Positions 1 through 7,741 are shown, numbered from the stretch's first letter. The stretch: 8,894 nucleotides of DNA from Oscillospiraceae bacterium (GCA_017550765.1 JAFZOC010000237.1:1-8894); one strand, 5' to 3'. Numbers and translations: made by a program. Notes: a model not told the origin generated them from the sequence alone.

Positions 1-46
1 CCATGCTTGTCGAAACGATGCCGGATCGACTTGATCTACAGTCTGA

Positions 47-79
47 GGGGCGGGCCCATCGGGCCCGCCCCTTCTTCTA
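47..79 (+). terminator. Hairpin terminator between convergent genes
   Basis: A perfect 11-bp stem (47-57 GGGGCGGGCCC with 61-71) closes a 3-nt loop and is followed by the T-rich TTCTTCTAT. The T-rich side is on the plus strand, so it most likely ends a plus-strand gene entering from the left; stop codons at 32-34 and 44-46 (same frame) could end that gene, but too little is present to identify it. The minus-strand ATPase gene stops at 110 and has no other hairpin behind it, so this stem may also end the metal operon, although its minus-strand flank lacks a T tract. Confidence 0.7.
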
Positions 80-109
80 TCCGCAAGACTCAAAACGCAA
101 CGCGCAAAA

Positions 110-1944
<1,835 letters not shown>

Positions 1945-1948
<4 letters not shown>

Positions 1949-2166
1949 TTCAGGATCACCCGGCAGTCGGGCTCCACCTTGGCGATGCACTTGATCGCCG
2001 CCTGCAGCACGGCGTCGAAGCTGTCGTCGTCGGCCTCCAGGGTCAGCTTCTGGGTCATGAAGCTGACCGTCACCTTCTTCACGCCATCCAGCTTGCCGAT
2101 GGCGGTCTCCATCTTGGCCGCGCAGTTGGCGCAGTCCAGATCTTCCAGTTTGAACGTCTTTTTCAT
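1945..2166 (-). CDS. Stand-alone HMA metal-binding protein (metallochaperone-like)
   Basis: A 73-residue protein with the heavy-metal-associated (HMA) ferredoxin-like fold. The metal-binding loop LDCANCAAKME holds C12 and C15 (CxxC), preceded by Asp as in Zn/Cd-type HMA domains rather than the GMTC of copper chaperones. Two further cysteines, C60 and C68, lie near the end. It probably binds Zn or Cd in the cytosol and passes it to, or regulates, the ATPase encoded next, taking the place of the N-terminal domain that ATPase lacks. The start is supported by AGGAGA (GGAG complement at 2173-2176) six bases upstream. It lies 22 bp after the repressor gene and overlaps the ATPase start by 4 bp, so the three genes form one operon. 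A separate small HMA gene before a domain-less ATPase is, to my knowledge, a recurring arrangement in clostridia and not a broken gene. Confidence 0.92.
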
Positions 2167-2188
2167 GTCTTTCTCCTCTCTCTGCAGC

Positions 2189-2572
2189 TCAGGGCTGCTC
2201 CGGGGCCTCGGCCCCGTCCTTCGCCTCCATCACTTCCAGATGCTCTTCGATCAGATGCTCGAAGCCCTGGGCGACGATGATGCGCACATGGTCGTCGGAC
2301 AGATGATAGTAGATGGTCTTGCCCTCCCGGCGTTTGCCCACCAGGTCCGCGTCCTTGAGGATCCGCAGCTGATGGGAGATCGCCGACTGGCCCATGCCCA
2401 GCAGGTCCGCGATCGCGCATACGCACATCTCCGACTCCAGCAGGGCATAGAGGATCTTGATGCGGGTGGTGTCGCCGAAGATCTTGAACAGGTCCGACAG
2501 GTCGCAGAGCAGCTCGTCCGTGGGCAGGTCCCGGCGGACCTTCTGCAGGATCGCCTCGTGGTCGTGGGGCAT
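2189..2572 (-). CDS. ArsR/SmtB-family metal-sensing repressor
   Basis: A 127-residue winged-helix repressor that likely dimerises on the operon's operators and leaves DNA when Zn, Cd or Pb binds. The helix-turn-helix spans about 51-76, with GQSAISHQLRILKDADLV as the recognition helix, followed by the wing GKRREGKTIYYHL. Two families of metal ligands are present: a CVC pair (C50, C52) as in the alpha-3 site of CadC/ArsR, and D93, H95, H106, E109, which match the spacing of the alpha-5 zinc site of SmtB/CzrA (D-x-H, then +11 H, then +3 E). The acidic C-tail is variable. It is first in the operon; AAGGAGG (complement at 2581-2587) sits 8 bases before the ATG. It almost certainly represses its own operon. 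Which metal it senses cannot be settled from sequence, but the alpha-5 ligands favour Zn. Confidence 0.95.
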   Translation of the reverse strand: MPHDHEAILQKVRRDLPTDELLCDLSDLFKIFGDTTRIKILYALLESEMCVCAIADLLGMGQSAISHQLRILKDADLVGKRREGKTIYYHLSDDHVRIIVAQGFEHLIEEHLEVMEAKDGAEAPEQP

Positions 2573-2591
2573 CGGCAGCGCCTCCTTTCAA

Positions 2592-2626
2592 ATGAATGAA
2601 TGTTCATATGAATGACTGTTCATATG
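2592..2626. promoter_or_regulatory. Two overlapping ArsR/SmtB operators
   Basis: Two inverted repeats of the SmtB/CzrA type TGAA-N6-TTCA sit side by side. The promoter-proximal one has perfect 8-bp arms, CATATGAA (2605-2612) and TTCATATG (2619-2626), around TGACTG. The second has arms ATGAA (2592-2596) and TTCAT (2603-2607) around TGAATG. Their centres are 16 bp apart, and they share the TTCATATGAA segment at 2603-2612. The first overlaps the -10 box and the predicted start of transcription, so binding should block polymerase. Confidence 0.88.
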
Positions 2627-2652
2627 ATAGCGCGCAGGAGCCGCTTTGTCAA
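2624..2652 (-). promoter_or_regulatory. SigmaA-type promoter of the metal operon
   Basis: Read on the minus strand: -35 TTGACA (2652-2647), a 17-bp spacer, and -10 TATCAT (2629-2624). Transcription should start near 2617, inside the operator region, giving a leader of about 45 nt. The -35 box directly abuts the T tract of the upstream amylase terminator. Confidence 0.88.
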
Positions 2653-2660
2653 GAGGGAAA

Positions 2661-2709
2661 AACAAAAAACGCTCCCGGACGAGAGCGGGGGCTCTCATCC
2701 GGGAGCGTT
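2661..2709 (-). terminator. Rho-independent terminator of the amylase gene
   Basis: The arms AACGCTCCCGGA (2668-2679) and its exact complement (2698-2709) form a 12-bp stem; after one mismatch it continues with GAGAGC/GCTCTC around a GGGG loop. On the minus strand the stem is followed by TTTTTTGTTTTT. It lies 30 bp after the amylase stop codon and shields the metal operon from read-through. Confidence 0.95.
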
Positions 2710-2738
2710 CCTGTCGCGAGGGGGCGCGGGAGGCGCGA

Positions 2739-4352
2739 TCAGCGCAGGACCACGCTGGTCAGGCCACCGATCGTGAGGGTCGTGCCGTCCAGGCTGGCGT
2801 CCTCCTGGCCGACGACGGCCGCGATCTGGCTGTAGCTGAGGCCCAGGGCCTTGAGGTCCACGGTCTTGGCGGACTGGGAGGTGTTGTGCAGCACCAGGAC
2901 GCTGCTGCCGTTCAGGGTGGAGGTGAAGCCGCCCACCTTGCTGTCGGGCACGGCGACGGCCTTGTACTCCCCGCTGGCGATCTCGGGGTTGGCCTCGCGG
3001 ATCATGATGAGGCGCTTGTAGTGGCTCAGGAGGCTGTCCGCCCGGGCCAGCTGATCGGCCACGCTGATGCCCTCCTGGGGACCGAAGTGGGCGCCCTCGG
3101 GGTCTTTGACGGTGTCGCCGTCGCCCCAGAGCATGGCCAGACGGCGGTCGGCGTCGGTCATGGCGCTGCCGCGGGAGCCGCGCATGCCGATCTCCTCGCC
3201 GTAGTAGATGAAGGGGGAGCCGGGGCCCAGGATGTACAGGTTGGCGGCCATGGCCATCTGCCCGCTGGACACGGTCAGGTAGCCTGCGGCCCGGTCGGTG
3301 TCATGGTTTGCGATGAAGGGGACGATCGTGGCGTCGGCGCGGATGGACTTGACCTTGTCCAGGTAGTTCTCCACGTACTTGGCGTAGCGCCCCGCGTCGC
3401 CGGACTTGGCGGTGTCGGCGATGAGGCCGCTGGGCTGGGAGACGGTGAAGTTGAAGCAGTTCATGGAGCTGTAGTACTTGTCGGTGATGCCGTCGCCGTC
3501 CCAGACCTCAGCCACCACGTAGATCTCCGGGTCGATCTTGCGCAGCTCCGCCATGTACCAGTCCCAGAAGGCGGTGCTGCGGGCGTGGTCGTTGAAATAG
3601 ACGTACTTGGCCGCGTCGAAGCGGAAGCCGTCGATGCCCTTGTCCAGATAGAACTTGGCCACGTCCAGCACGCTCTCGCGGACGAACTCGCTGTCGAAGT
3701 TCAGCTCCGGCATGGAGCCGTCGAAGTTGCACTCGTAGTAGTCGTCGCAGCCGGTGATGGGGTCGAAGCGGCGGCCGTCGTCGCTCTCGCCCTTGGCATG
3801 CCAGGAATAGAAATCGTAGTAGGGATCCGAAGTGTCCTTCTGGCGGTGGGCCTTGACGAAGCTGCCGAACCAGGCGCAGGACTTGCCGGTGTGATTGATC
3901 GGCAGGTCCAGGATCAGCTTCACGTTCCGGCTCTCACACAGGGCGGCCAGCTCCTCCAGATCTTCAATGGTGCCGAAGGAGGGGTCCACGGTGTAGTAGT
4001 CGCTGACGTCGTACTTGTGATAGGAGATGGACTTGAAGATCGGGGTGAGCCAGATGCCCTCCACGCCCAGGCTCTTGCCGGACGTGGGATCGCCGTCGTT
4101 GAGATAGTCGAAGCGGTCGATGATGCCCCGCAGGTCGCCGATCCCGTCCCCGTTGGAGTCGGAGAAGGAGCCCACGAAGATCTCATAGAAGACCCGGTCG
4201 TTGCCCTTGACGGGGGCGAAGCGGCTCATGTCCACACCCTCGACGGCGATCTCGGCGGGACCGCCTTTGTCGCCGGAGCCCTTGCCGTTGCAGGCGCAGA
4301 GCATCAGCACCGCGATCAGCAGCAGGCACAGGAGCGTTCTTTTTTTCCACAT
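2739..4352 (-). CDS. Lipid-anchored GH13 alpha-amylase-family glycoside hydrolase
   Basis: A 537-residue surface enzyme that hydrolyses alpha-glucosidic bonds of starch or malto-oligosaccharides. Residues 1-20 are a lipoprotein signal peptide with lipobox LCAC; C21 would carry the lipid. A Gly/Lys-rich linker follows, then the GH13 barrel from about 50. Conserved regions: a DSNGDGIGDLRGI loop (65-77, calcium-site type), region I DLPINHTG (149-156), region V MPELN (214-218), region II GFRFDAAK with nucleophile D246, region III VAEVWD with acid/base E282, and region IV ANHDTD with transition-state stabiliser D351. A C-terminal beta domain ends in GGLTSVVLR, typical of domain C. MPxLN in region V resembles the neopullulanase/alpha-amylase branch rather than oligo-1,6-glucosidases, so exact specificity is open. 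The chosen ATG begins the signal peptide and has AGAGGTG upstream; a longer open frame from 4451 would add 33 unrelated residues. It has its own promoter and terminator. Confidence 0.93.
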   Translation of the reverse strand: MWKKRTLLCLLLIAVLMLCACNGKGSGDKGGPAEIAVEGVDMSRFAPVKGNDRVFYEIFVGSFSDSNGDGIGDLRGIIDRFDYLNDGDPTSGKSLGVEGIWLTPIFKSISYHKYDVSDYYTVDPSFGTIEDLEELAALCESRNVKLILDLPINHTGKSCAWFGSFVKAHRQKDTSDPYYDFYSWHAKGESDDGRRFDPITGCDDYYECNFDGSMPELNFDSEFVRESVLDVAKFYLDKGIDGFRFDAAKYVYFNDHARSTAFWDWYMAELRKIDPEIYVVAEVWDGDGITDKYYSSMNCFNFTVSQPSGLIADTAKSGDAGRYAKYVENYLDKVKSIRADATIVPFIANHDTDRAAGYLTVSSGQMAMAANLYILGPGSPFIYYGEEIGMRGSRGSAMTDADRRLAMLWGDGDTVKDPEGAHFGPQEGISVADQLARADSLLSHYKRLIMIREANPEIASGEYKAVAVPDSKVGGFTSTLNGSSVLVLHNTSQSAKTVDLKALGLSYSQIAAVVGQEDASLDGTTLTIGGLTSVVLR

Positions 4353-4388
4353 AGCGAGCACCTCTTTCTTGTCGGTATCATTTGCCGT

Positions 4389-4415
4389 GGTCCAGGGGGA
4401 CCTTTTGCCAGGTCC
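4389..4415 (-). promoter_or_regulatory. Alternating GGACC/GGTCC hairpins in amylase leader
   Basis: The untranslated leader of the amylase mRNA has GGACC (4415-4411), GGTCC (4402-4398) and GGACC (4393-4389) in series. The middle copy can pair with either outer copy, giving two mutually exclusive short hairpins. There is no T tract, so this is not a plain terminator. Function unknown; it could be an operator or a leader switch, or chance. Confidence 0.35.
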
Positions 4416-4422
4416 TGATAAG

Positions 4423-4451
4423 AGCATACTCGATCGAAGGCGCCCTGTCAA
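4423..4451 (-). promoter_or_regulatory. Promoter of the amylase gene
   Basis: On the minus strand: -35 TTGACA (4451-4446), 17-bp spacer, -10 TATGCT (4428-4423). The spacer contains the 8-bp palindrome TCGATCGA (4430-4437), a possible repressor contact. The predicted start is near 4416, giving a leader of about 64 nt. Confidence 0.75.
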
Positions 4452-4500
4452 GCGGAGAACTGCATCGACCTTTCCCGATCGGTGCGCAGAGCCGCTTGAC
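4447..4500. promoter_or_regulatory. Perfect 9-bp inverted repeat linking the divergent promoters
   Basis: GTCAAGCGG (4447-4455) and CCGCTTGAC (4492-4500) are exact reverse complements. Each arm contains five bases of a -35 box plus the four bases upstream of it. Between the arms is a 36-bp stretch with the palindrome CCGATCGG (4475-4482). The symmetry could mark a shared regulator site or just reflect two similar promoters. Confidence 0.5.
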
Positions 4501-4524
4501 GGCGGGAAAAAGATCTGATATCAT
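4496..4524 (+). promoter_or_regulatory. Promoter of the two-gene membrane-protein operon
   Basis: -35 TTGACG (4496-4501), 17-bp spacer, -10 TATCAT (4519-4524). The ATG of the next gene begins 8 bases after the -10 box, where transcription itself is expected to start. Confidence 0.8.
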
Positions 4525-4531
4525 CGGGACT

Positions 4532-5035
4532 ATGGATACGAGAACGATGTTGTACAGCCCGGAGGACATCCCCCGGCTGGAAAAAAAGATCCGGATCGAG
4601 CGGGCGCTGGTGTGGGGCCTGGCAGGGCTCACCCTGGCGCTCTGCGTGCTCTGCTGCTGCCTGACGACCACGGCCAACGCCGAGCGGATGGAGCTCATCG
4701 CGGTGATCTGCTCCACCGTGGGCGGCTGGTGCGTGATCTACCGCAGGCTCTTCGGCCTGGAGGAGACGAAACACGAACTGGAGCACGCACGGCATCTGCT
4801 GGAGACGGACCTGGAGAGCGCGGAGGGGCTCCTGCACGTCACCAAAGAGCGCCTGCGGATCAAGAAGAGCATCCGGATCCGCATCGTGACCCTGGAGGAC
4901 GGGGGCCATGCCCGCCGCCTGATGGTGAACGAGACGCGGGTGGGGCAACTGCTCCCCTGTGACGGGCAGCGGGCGCGGCTGTGGCTGGCCGGCAGCTATG
5001 TGGCCGGGATCGGAGGCTGCGATGCGCTTTCTTAA
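4532..5035 (+). CDS. Predicted two-helix membrane protein of unknown function
   Basis: I do not recognise a named family for this 167-residue protein. It starts with a charged, probably amphipathic helix (about 10-23), then has two membrane helices (about 24-44, rich in Leu/Cys with CVLCCC, and about 52-71), with basic residues on both outer flanks (KKIRIER, YRR), suggesting that both ends face the cytosol. A charged helical stretch (about 75-105) leads to a basic, beta-rich C-terminal domain (about 107-160) beginning LRIKKSIRIRIVTL. The ATG is only 8 bases past the -10 box and has no Shine-Dalgarno sequence, so the mRNA may be leaderless; the next in-frame ATG (4547) also lacks one. A longer open frame from 4382 runs back through the promoter and was rejected. 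Its end overlaps the next gene by 14 bp, so the two are translated together and their products may form a complex. Confidence 0.8.
   Translation: MDTRTMLYSPEDIPRLEKKIRIERALVWGLAGLTLALCVLCCCLTTTANAERMELIAVICSTVGGWCVIYRRLFGLEETKHELEHARHLLETDLESAEGLLHVTKERLRIKKSIRIRIVTLEDGGHARRLMVNETRVGQLLPCDGQRARLWLAGSYVAGIGGCDALS
5012..5016 (+). promoter_or_regulatory. Ribosome binding site GGAGG inside the upstream gene
   Basis: GGAGG lies five bases before the ATG at 5022, within the last codons of the preceding gene. It fixes the start of the second gene and supports coupled translation; the alternative ATG codons upstream in the same frame have no such site. Confidence 0.75.
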
Positions 5036-5573
5036 GAACGTTTTCTCCCAGTTCCACCGCTGGGTGGCCTGGGCGCTGATCTCGGCGGTCTTCTGGGGCT
5101 GGATCTTCGGCATCGTGACCGACACGAGCCCCGCCCGGAAGGTGACGCTCTACGCCCAGGTCGACGCCATGGAGGAAAAGGCCCTGGCCCTGGCCCTGGA
5201 GGCGGAAAAGCCGGCGTCGATCAAGATGGTGAAGGCCCACCCCTTCTCCTACGCGGTCTTCGGCACGGACGACCTGGACAACGCGGATATCTATGTGGTG
5301 CGCGCCTCGGAGGCCGAGAACTATCTGAACAACTTCATCCCCCTGGACGAGGCGGGCTTCGACCCCGGGGACCGGGAGGTCTATCGGGCGGAGGGGAAGG
5401 TCTACGGCGTGAAGGCCTTCGACGCGGCCAGCGGCGAAGGGGCGGCCCTGGCGCACCTGGACTATGACGGGGATCAGGACTGCTATCTGTTCTTCAACCG
5501 CAAGTCTGTCCATCTGGCAGAAGGGGACGGCGCGGCGCTGGAAGTCGCGGGAGCCTTCCTGGACCTGGACTGA
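5022..5573 (+). CDS. Single-pass membrane protein with SBP lobe-like outer domain
   Basis: No named family recognised for this 183-residue protein. A short basic N-terminus precedes one membrane helix (about 13-33, WVAWALISAVFWGWIFGIV); with no lipobox, this should anchor residues 34-183 outside the cell. The outer domain reads like the first half of an ABC sugar-binding protein: a beta strand (KVTLYAQ, 40-46), a helix, a second strand (IKMVKAHP), then ADIYVVRASEAENYLNNFIPLD, GKVYGVKAF (125-133) and CYLFFNRKSV (154-163). These match in order GDIFFF, GALNKLG, ELFAYPL and GYFMYYDKSV of the binding protein at 8170. The second lobe is absent. This resemblance is my reading by eye, not an alignment. 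It overlaps the preceding gene by 14 bp and a strong terminator follows, so the pair is a two-gene operon, diverging from the amylase gene. A sensing or transporter-partner role is conjecture. Confidence 0.82.
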   Translation: MRFLKNVFSQFHRWVAWALISAVFWGWIFGIVTDTSPARKVTLYAQVDAMEEKALALALEAEKPASIKMVKAHPFSYAVFGTDDLDNADIYVVRASEAENYLNNFIPLDEAGFDPGDREVYRAEGKVYGVKAFDAASGEGAALAHLDYDGDQDCYLFFNRKSVHLAEGDGAALEVAGAFLDLD

Positions 5574-5604
5574 GCCCGATGCGTCGGGATCTTCCGTGGC
5601 CTGA

Positions 5605-5634
5605 GCGCCGGGCCGGCAGGCCCGGCGCCCTTTT
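5605..5634 (+). terminator. Rho-independent terminator of the membrane-protein operon
   Basis: A perfect 10-bp GC stem, GCGCCGGGCC (5605-5614) with its complement at 5619-5628, has a GGCA loop and is followed by CCTTTT. It begins 31 bp after the stop codon. A weak mini-hairpin, CCGA-TGCG-TCGG (5577-5588), lies just before it. Confidence 0.88.
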
Positions 5635-5640
5635 CCCGCC

Positions 5641-5687
5641 GTCAGCGTCGCGGAGCCGCGTTCCCCTCGGAGGAGCCAAAATAAAAG
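5641..5687. repeat. Possible degenerate third repeat unit
   Basis: GTCAGCG at 5641 followed by CCCCTCGGAGGAGCC (5663-5677) and an AT-rich linker (AAAATAAAAG) resembles the two clear units downstream, including the linker. It may be an older, diverged copy. Confidence 0.4.
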
Positions 5688-5722
5688 AGGCCCCTCAGTC
5701 AGCTCCCCCTCAGGGGAGCCTA
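5688..5722. repeat. Palindromic repeat, copy 1
   Basis: A 35-bp unit running AGGCCCCTCAGTCAG, then a hairpin GCTCCCC-CTCA-GGGGAGC, then CTA. It recurs 44 bp further on with a single extra C. Short CCCCTCAG...GGGGAGCC elements of this style are, from memory, common scattered repeats in Oscillospiraceae genomes; that would need a genome search to confirm. Confidence 0.8.
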
Positions 5723-5731
5723 AATAGAAGA

Positions 5732-5767
5732 AGGCCCCTCAGTCAGCTCCCCCCTCAGGGGAGCCTA
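5732..5767. repeat. Palindromic repeat, copy 2
   Basis: A 36-bp unit identical to copy 1 apart from one added C in the loop of the GCTCCCC/GGGGAGC hairpin. It ends four bases before the ribosome binding site of the galactanase gene, so in an mRNA crossing this region both hairpins would sit close to the start of translation. Confidence 0.8.
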
Positions 5768-5770
5768 CAA

Positions 5771-5778
5771 GGAAGGAG
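5771..5778 (+). promoter_or_regulatory. Ribosome binding site that decides the galactanase start
   Basis: GGAAGGAG ends 7 bases before the ATG at 5786 but only 1 base before an in-frame ATG at 5780. The spacing therefore selects 5786, which also begins a standard MKK signal peptide. Confidence 0.8.
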
Positions 5779-5785
5779 AATGGAA

Positions 5786-7741
5786 ATGAAAAAGACCTGG
5801 ATCGCCCTGTTCCTGCTGCCGGCGCTGCTGCTGGCGGCCTGCGGCGGCGGCAGCGCCGCCCCGGCTCCCAAGATCGAGGGGAGCAGCCTCTACGTGGAGA
5901 AGGTGGATCTGCCGGGAGACTTCATCCTGGGCATGGACGTCTCCTCCGTGATCGCGGAGGAGCGCAGCGGCGTGCGCTACTATGACTTCGACGGCGCGGA
6001 GAAGGACCTCTTCCAGATCCTGGCGGCCAACGGCGTCACCCACATCCGCGTGCGGGTCTGGAACGACCCCTATGACGAGGCCGGCCACGGCTTCGGCGGC
6101 GGCAACAACGACATCGCCACGGCCCTGGAGATCGGTGAGCGGGCCACGGCGGCGGGCATGCAGCTGATCGTGGACTTCCACTATTCCGACTTCTGGGCCG
6201 ACCCCGGCAAGCAGATGGTCCCCCGGGCCTGGGCGGGCCTGACGATCGAGGAGAAGACCGAGGCCCTCTACGCCTATACCAGAGACAGCCTGGAGCAGCT
6301 GAAGAAGGCGGGCGTGAAGGTGGCCATGGTCCAGGTGGGCAACGAGACCAACGGCGCCCTCTGCGGCGAGAAGACCTGGATGAACATCACGGGCCTGATG
6401 GCCGCCGGCGCCAGAGCCGTGCGGGAGGTCTATCCCAAGGCCCTGGTGGCGGTGCACTTCGCCGATCCCGAGGTGCCGGACAGCTACGCCACCTTCGCCA
6501 AGAAGCTGGACTACTACAGCCTGGACTACGACATGTTCGCCAGCTCCTACTATCCCTACTGGCACGGGACCCTGGAGAACCTGACGGCGGTGCTCACGGA
6601 CATCCATGAGACCTATGGCAAGTCCGTCATGGTCATGGAGACCTCCTATGCCTACACCGGCGAGGATACGGACTTCTCCGGCAACACCATCGGCGACGGC
6701 AGCAGCGTCCAGAAGGACTGGCCCTATACCGTCCAGGGCCAGGCCAACGCCGTGCGCAGCGTGATCGACACCGTAGCCCGCATCCCCGGCGGCATCGGCG
6801 TGTGCTACTGGGAGGGCGCCTGGATCACGGTGGGCGGCAGCTCCTGGGAGGAGAACAGCGCCAAGTGGGAGCAGTACGGCTCCGGCTGGGCCAGCAGCTA
6901 CGCCGGCGTCTACGATCCCGACGACGCGGGGAAGTGGTACGGGGGCTCCGCGGTGGAGAACCAGGCCTTCTTCGACCCCCAGGGCCACGCCCTGGAGTCC
7001 CTGCGCCTGTTCAACTTGGTGCGCTACGGCAACGAGATCGAGCCGAAGGTGGACGCCATCGAGGACAGCTACCTGACCGTGGATCTGGCCGGCACGATCC
7101 GTCTGCCTGAGACGGTGAACGCGGTCATGACCGACGACAGCAAGCAGGCCGTCCCCGTGACCTGGAACATCGACGAGGCGCGGATGCAGCAGATGTACGC
7201 CGGCGGCGCCGACCGCTATGTGGTCACCGGCGAGGCGGGGGGCATGCCGGCCCGCTGCTATGTGGATATGGTGGAGTTCAACTTCCTCCGCAACGGCGAC
7301 TTCGAGAGCGGAGACCTCTCCCCCTGGGTCCTGATCGAGCGGGGGCGGGCGGACGAGCTGCGCATCGAGGACAAGGCCAACGACTCCCTGGACGGCCACT
7401 GGCACATGCACTACTGGAGCGCCGCGAAGAACAGCGTGGACTTCAGCCTGGAGCAGGAGCTCCGGGACCTGGCGCCCGGGCGGTACAAGTTCTCCCTGTC
7501 CATCATGGGCGGGGACTGCGGCGAGACCGAGATCTTCCTCTACGCCGTGGTGGACGGCGAGACCGTGGCCACGGCGCCCCTCTCGATCAAGGGCTACGGC
7601 AACTGGGACAGCGCCTGGCTCCACGGCCTGGAAGTGGGGGAGGGCCAGAGCCTGATCGTGGGCGTCAGCGTCAAGTGCGCCGGCGAGGGCAACGGCGCCT
7701 GGGGCAAGATCGACGGCGCCATGCTCAACTCGGACGCCTGA
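5786..7741 (+). CDS. Lipid-anchored GH53 endo-beta-1,4-galactanase with C-terminal binding module
   Basis: A 651-residue surface enzyme that cuts the beta-1,4-galactan side chains of pectin (arabinogalactan type I). Residues 1-18 form a lipoprotein signal peptide with lipobox LAAC (C19), then a short Gly/Ala/Pro linker. The GH53 barrel covers about 44-415: it opens with FILGMDVSSV, has RVRVWNDPYD (88-97) and IVDFHYSDFWADP (128-140), acid/base E187 in QVGNETNG, and nucleophile E285 in VMETSYAY. Residues about 418-497 look like a bacterial Ig-like (Big_4) domain with the LPETVNAVMTD and VPVTWN motifs. Residues about 498-650, opening FNFLRNGDFESGDLSPW, form a beta-sandwich binding module that resembles CBM61, a galactan binder found in galactanases. 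No clear promoter is visible between the preceding terminator and the start, only palindromic repeats. Closest named relatives are GanB/GalA enzymes. The function call is firm; the CBM family is less so. Confidence 0.94.
   Translation: MKKTWIALFLLPALLLAACGGGSAAPAPKIEGSSLYVEKVDLPGDFILGMDVSSVIAEERSGVRYYDFDGAEKDLFQILAANGVTHIRVRVWNDPYDEAGHGFGGGNNDIATALEIGERATAAGMQLIVDFHYSDFWADPGKQMVPRAWAGLTIEEKTEALYAYTRDSLEQLKKAGVKVAMVQVGNETNGALCGEKTWMNITGLMAAGARAVREVYPKALVAVHFADPEVPDSYATFAKKLDYYSLDYDMFASSYYPYWHGTLENLTAVLTDIHETYGKSVMVMETSYAYTGEDTDFSGNTIGDGSSVQKDWPYTVQGQANAVRSVIDTVARIPGGIGVCYWEGAWITVGGSSWEENSAKWEQYGSGWASSYAGVYDPDDAGKWYGGSAVENQAFFDPQGHALESLRLFNLVRYGNEIEPKVDAIEDSYLTVDLAGTIRLPETVNAVMTDDSKQAVPVTWNIDEARMQQMYAGGADRYVVTGEAGGMPARCYVDMVEFNFLRNGDFESGDLSPWVLIERGRADELRIEDKANDSLDGHWHMHYWSAAKNSVDFSLEQELRDLAPGRYKFSLSIMGGDCGETEIFLYAVVDGETVATAPLSIKGYGNWDSAWLHGLEVGEGQSLIVGVSVKCAGEGNGAWGKIDGAMLNSDA

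Noticed and set aside
1949..1990. GTG start extending the ATPase by 14 residues
   Set aside because: The extra residues are unlike the family, lie inside the HMA gene, and the ATGA overlap gives a better start.
2646..4418. 590-codon plus-strand open frame opposite the amylase gene
   Set aside because: Same signs of an antisense shadow: valine/glycine/histidine-rich, and it runs through the amylase terminator and promoter.
4353..4422. Catabolite-response element (cre) in the amylase leader
   Set aside because: No stretch matches the TGWAANCGNTNWCA consensus closely enough.
5688..5767. Short CRISPR array
   Set aside because: Only two clear repeats with a 9-bp AT-rich gap rather than unique spacers, and no cas genes; they are palindromic interspersed repeats.
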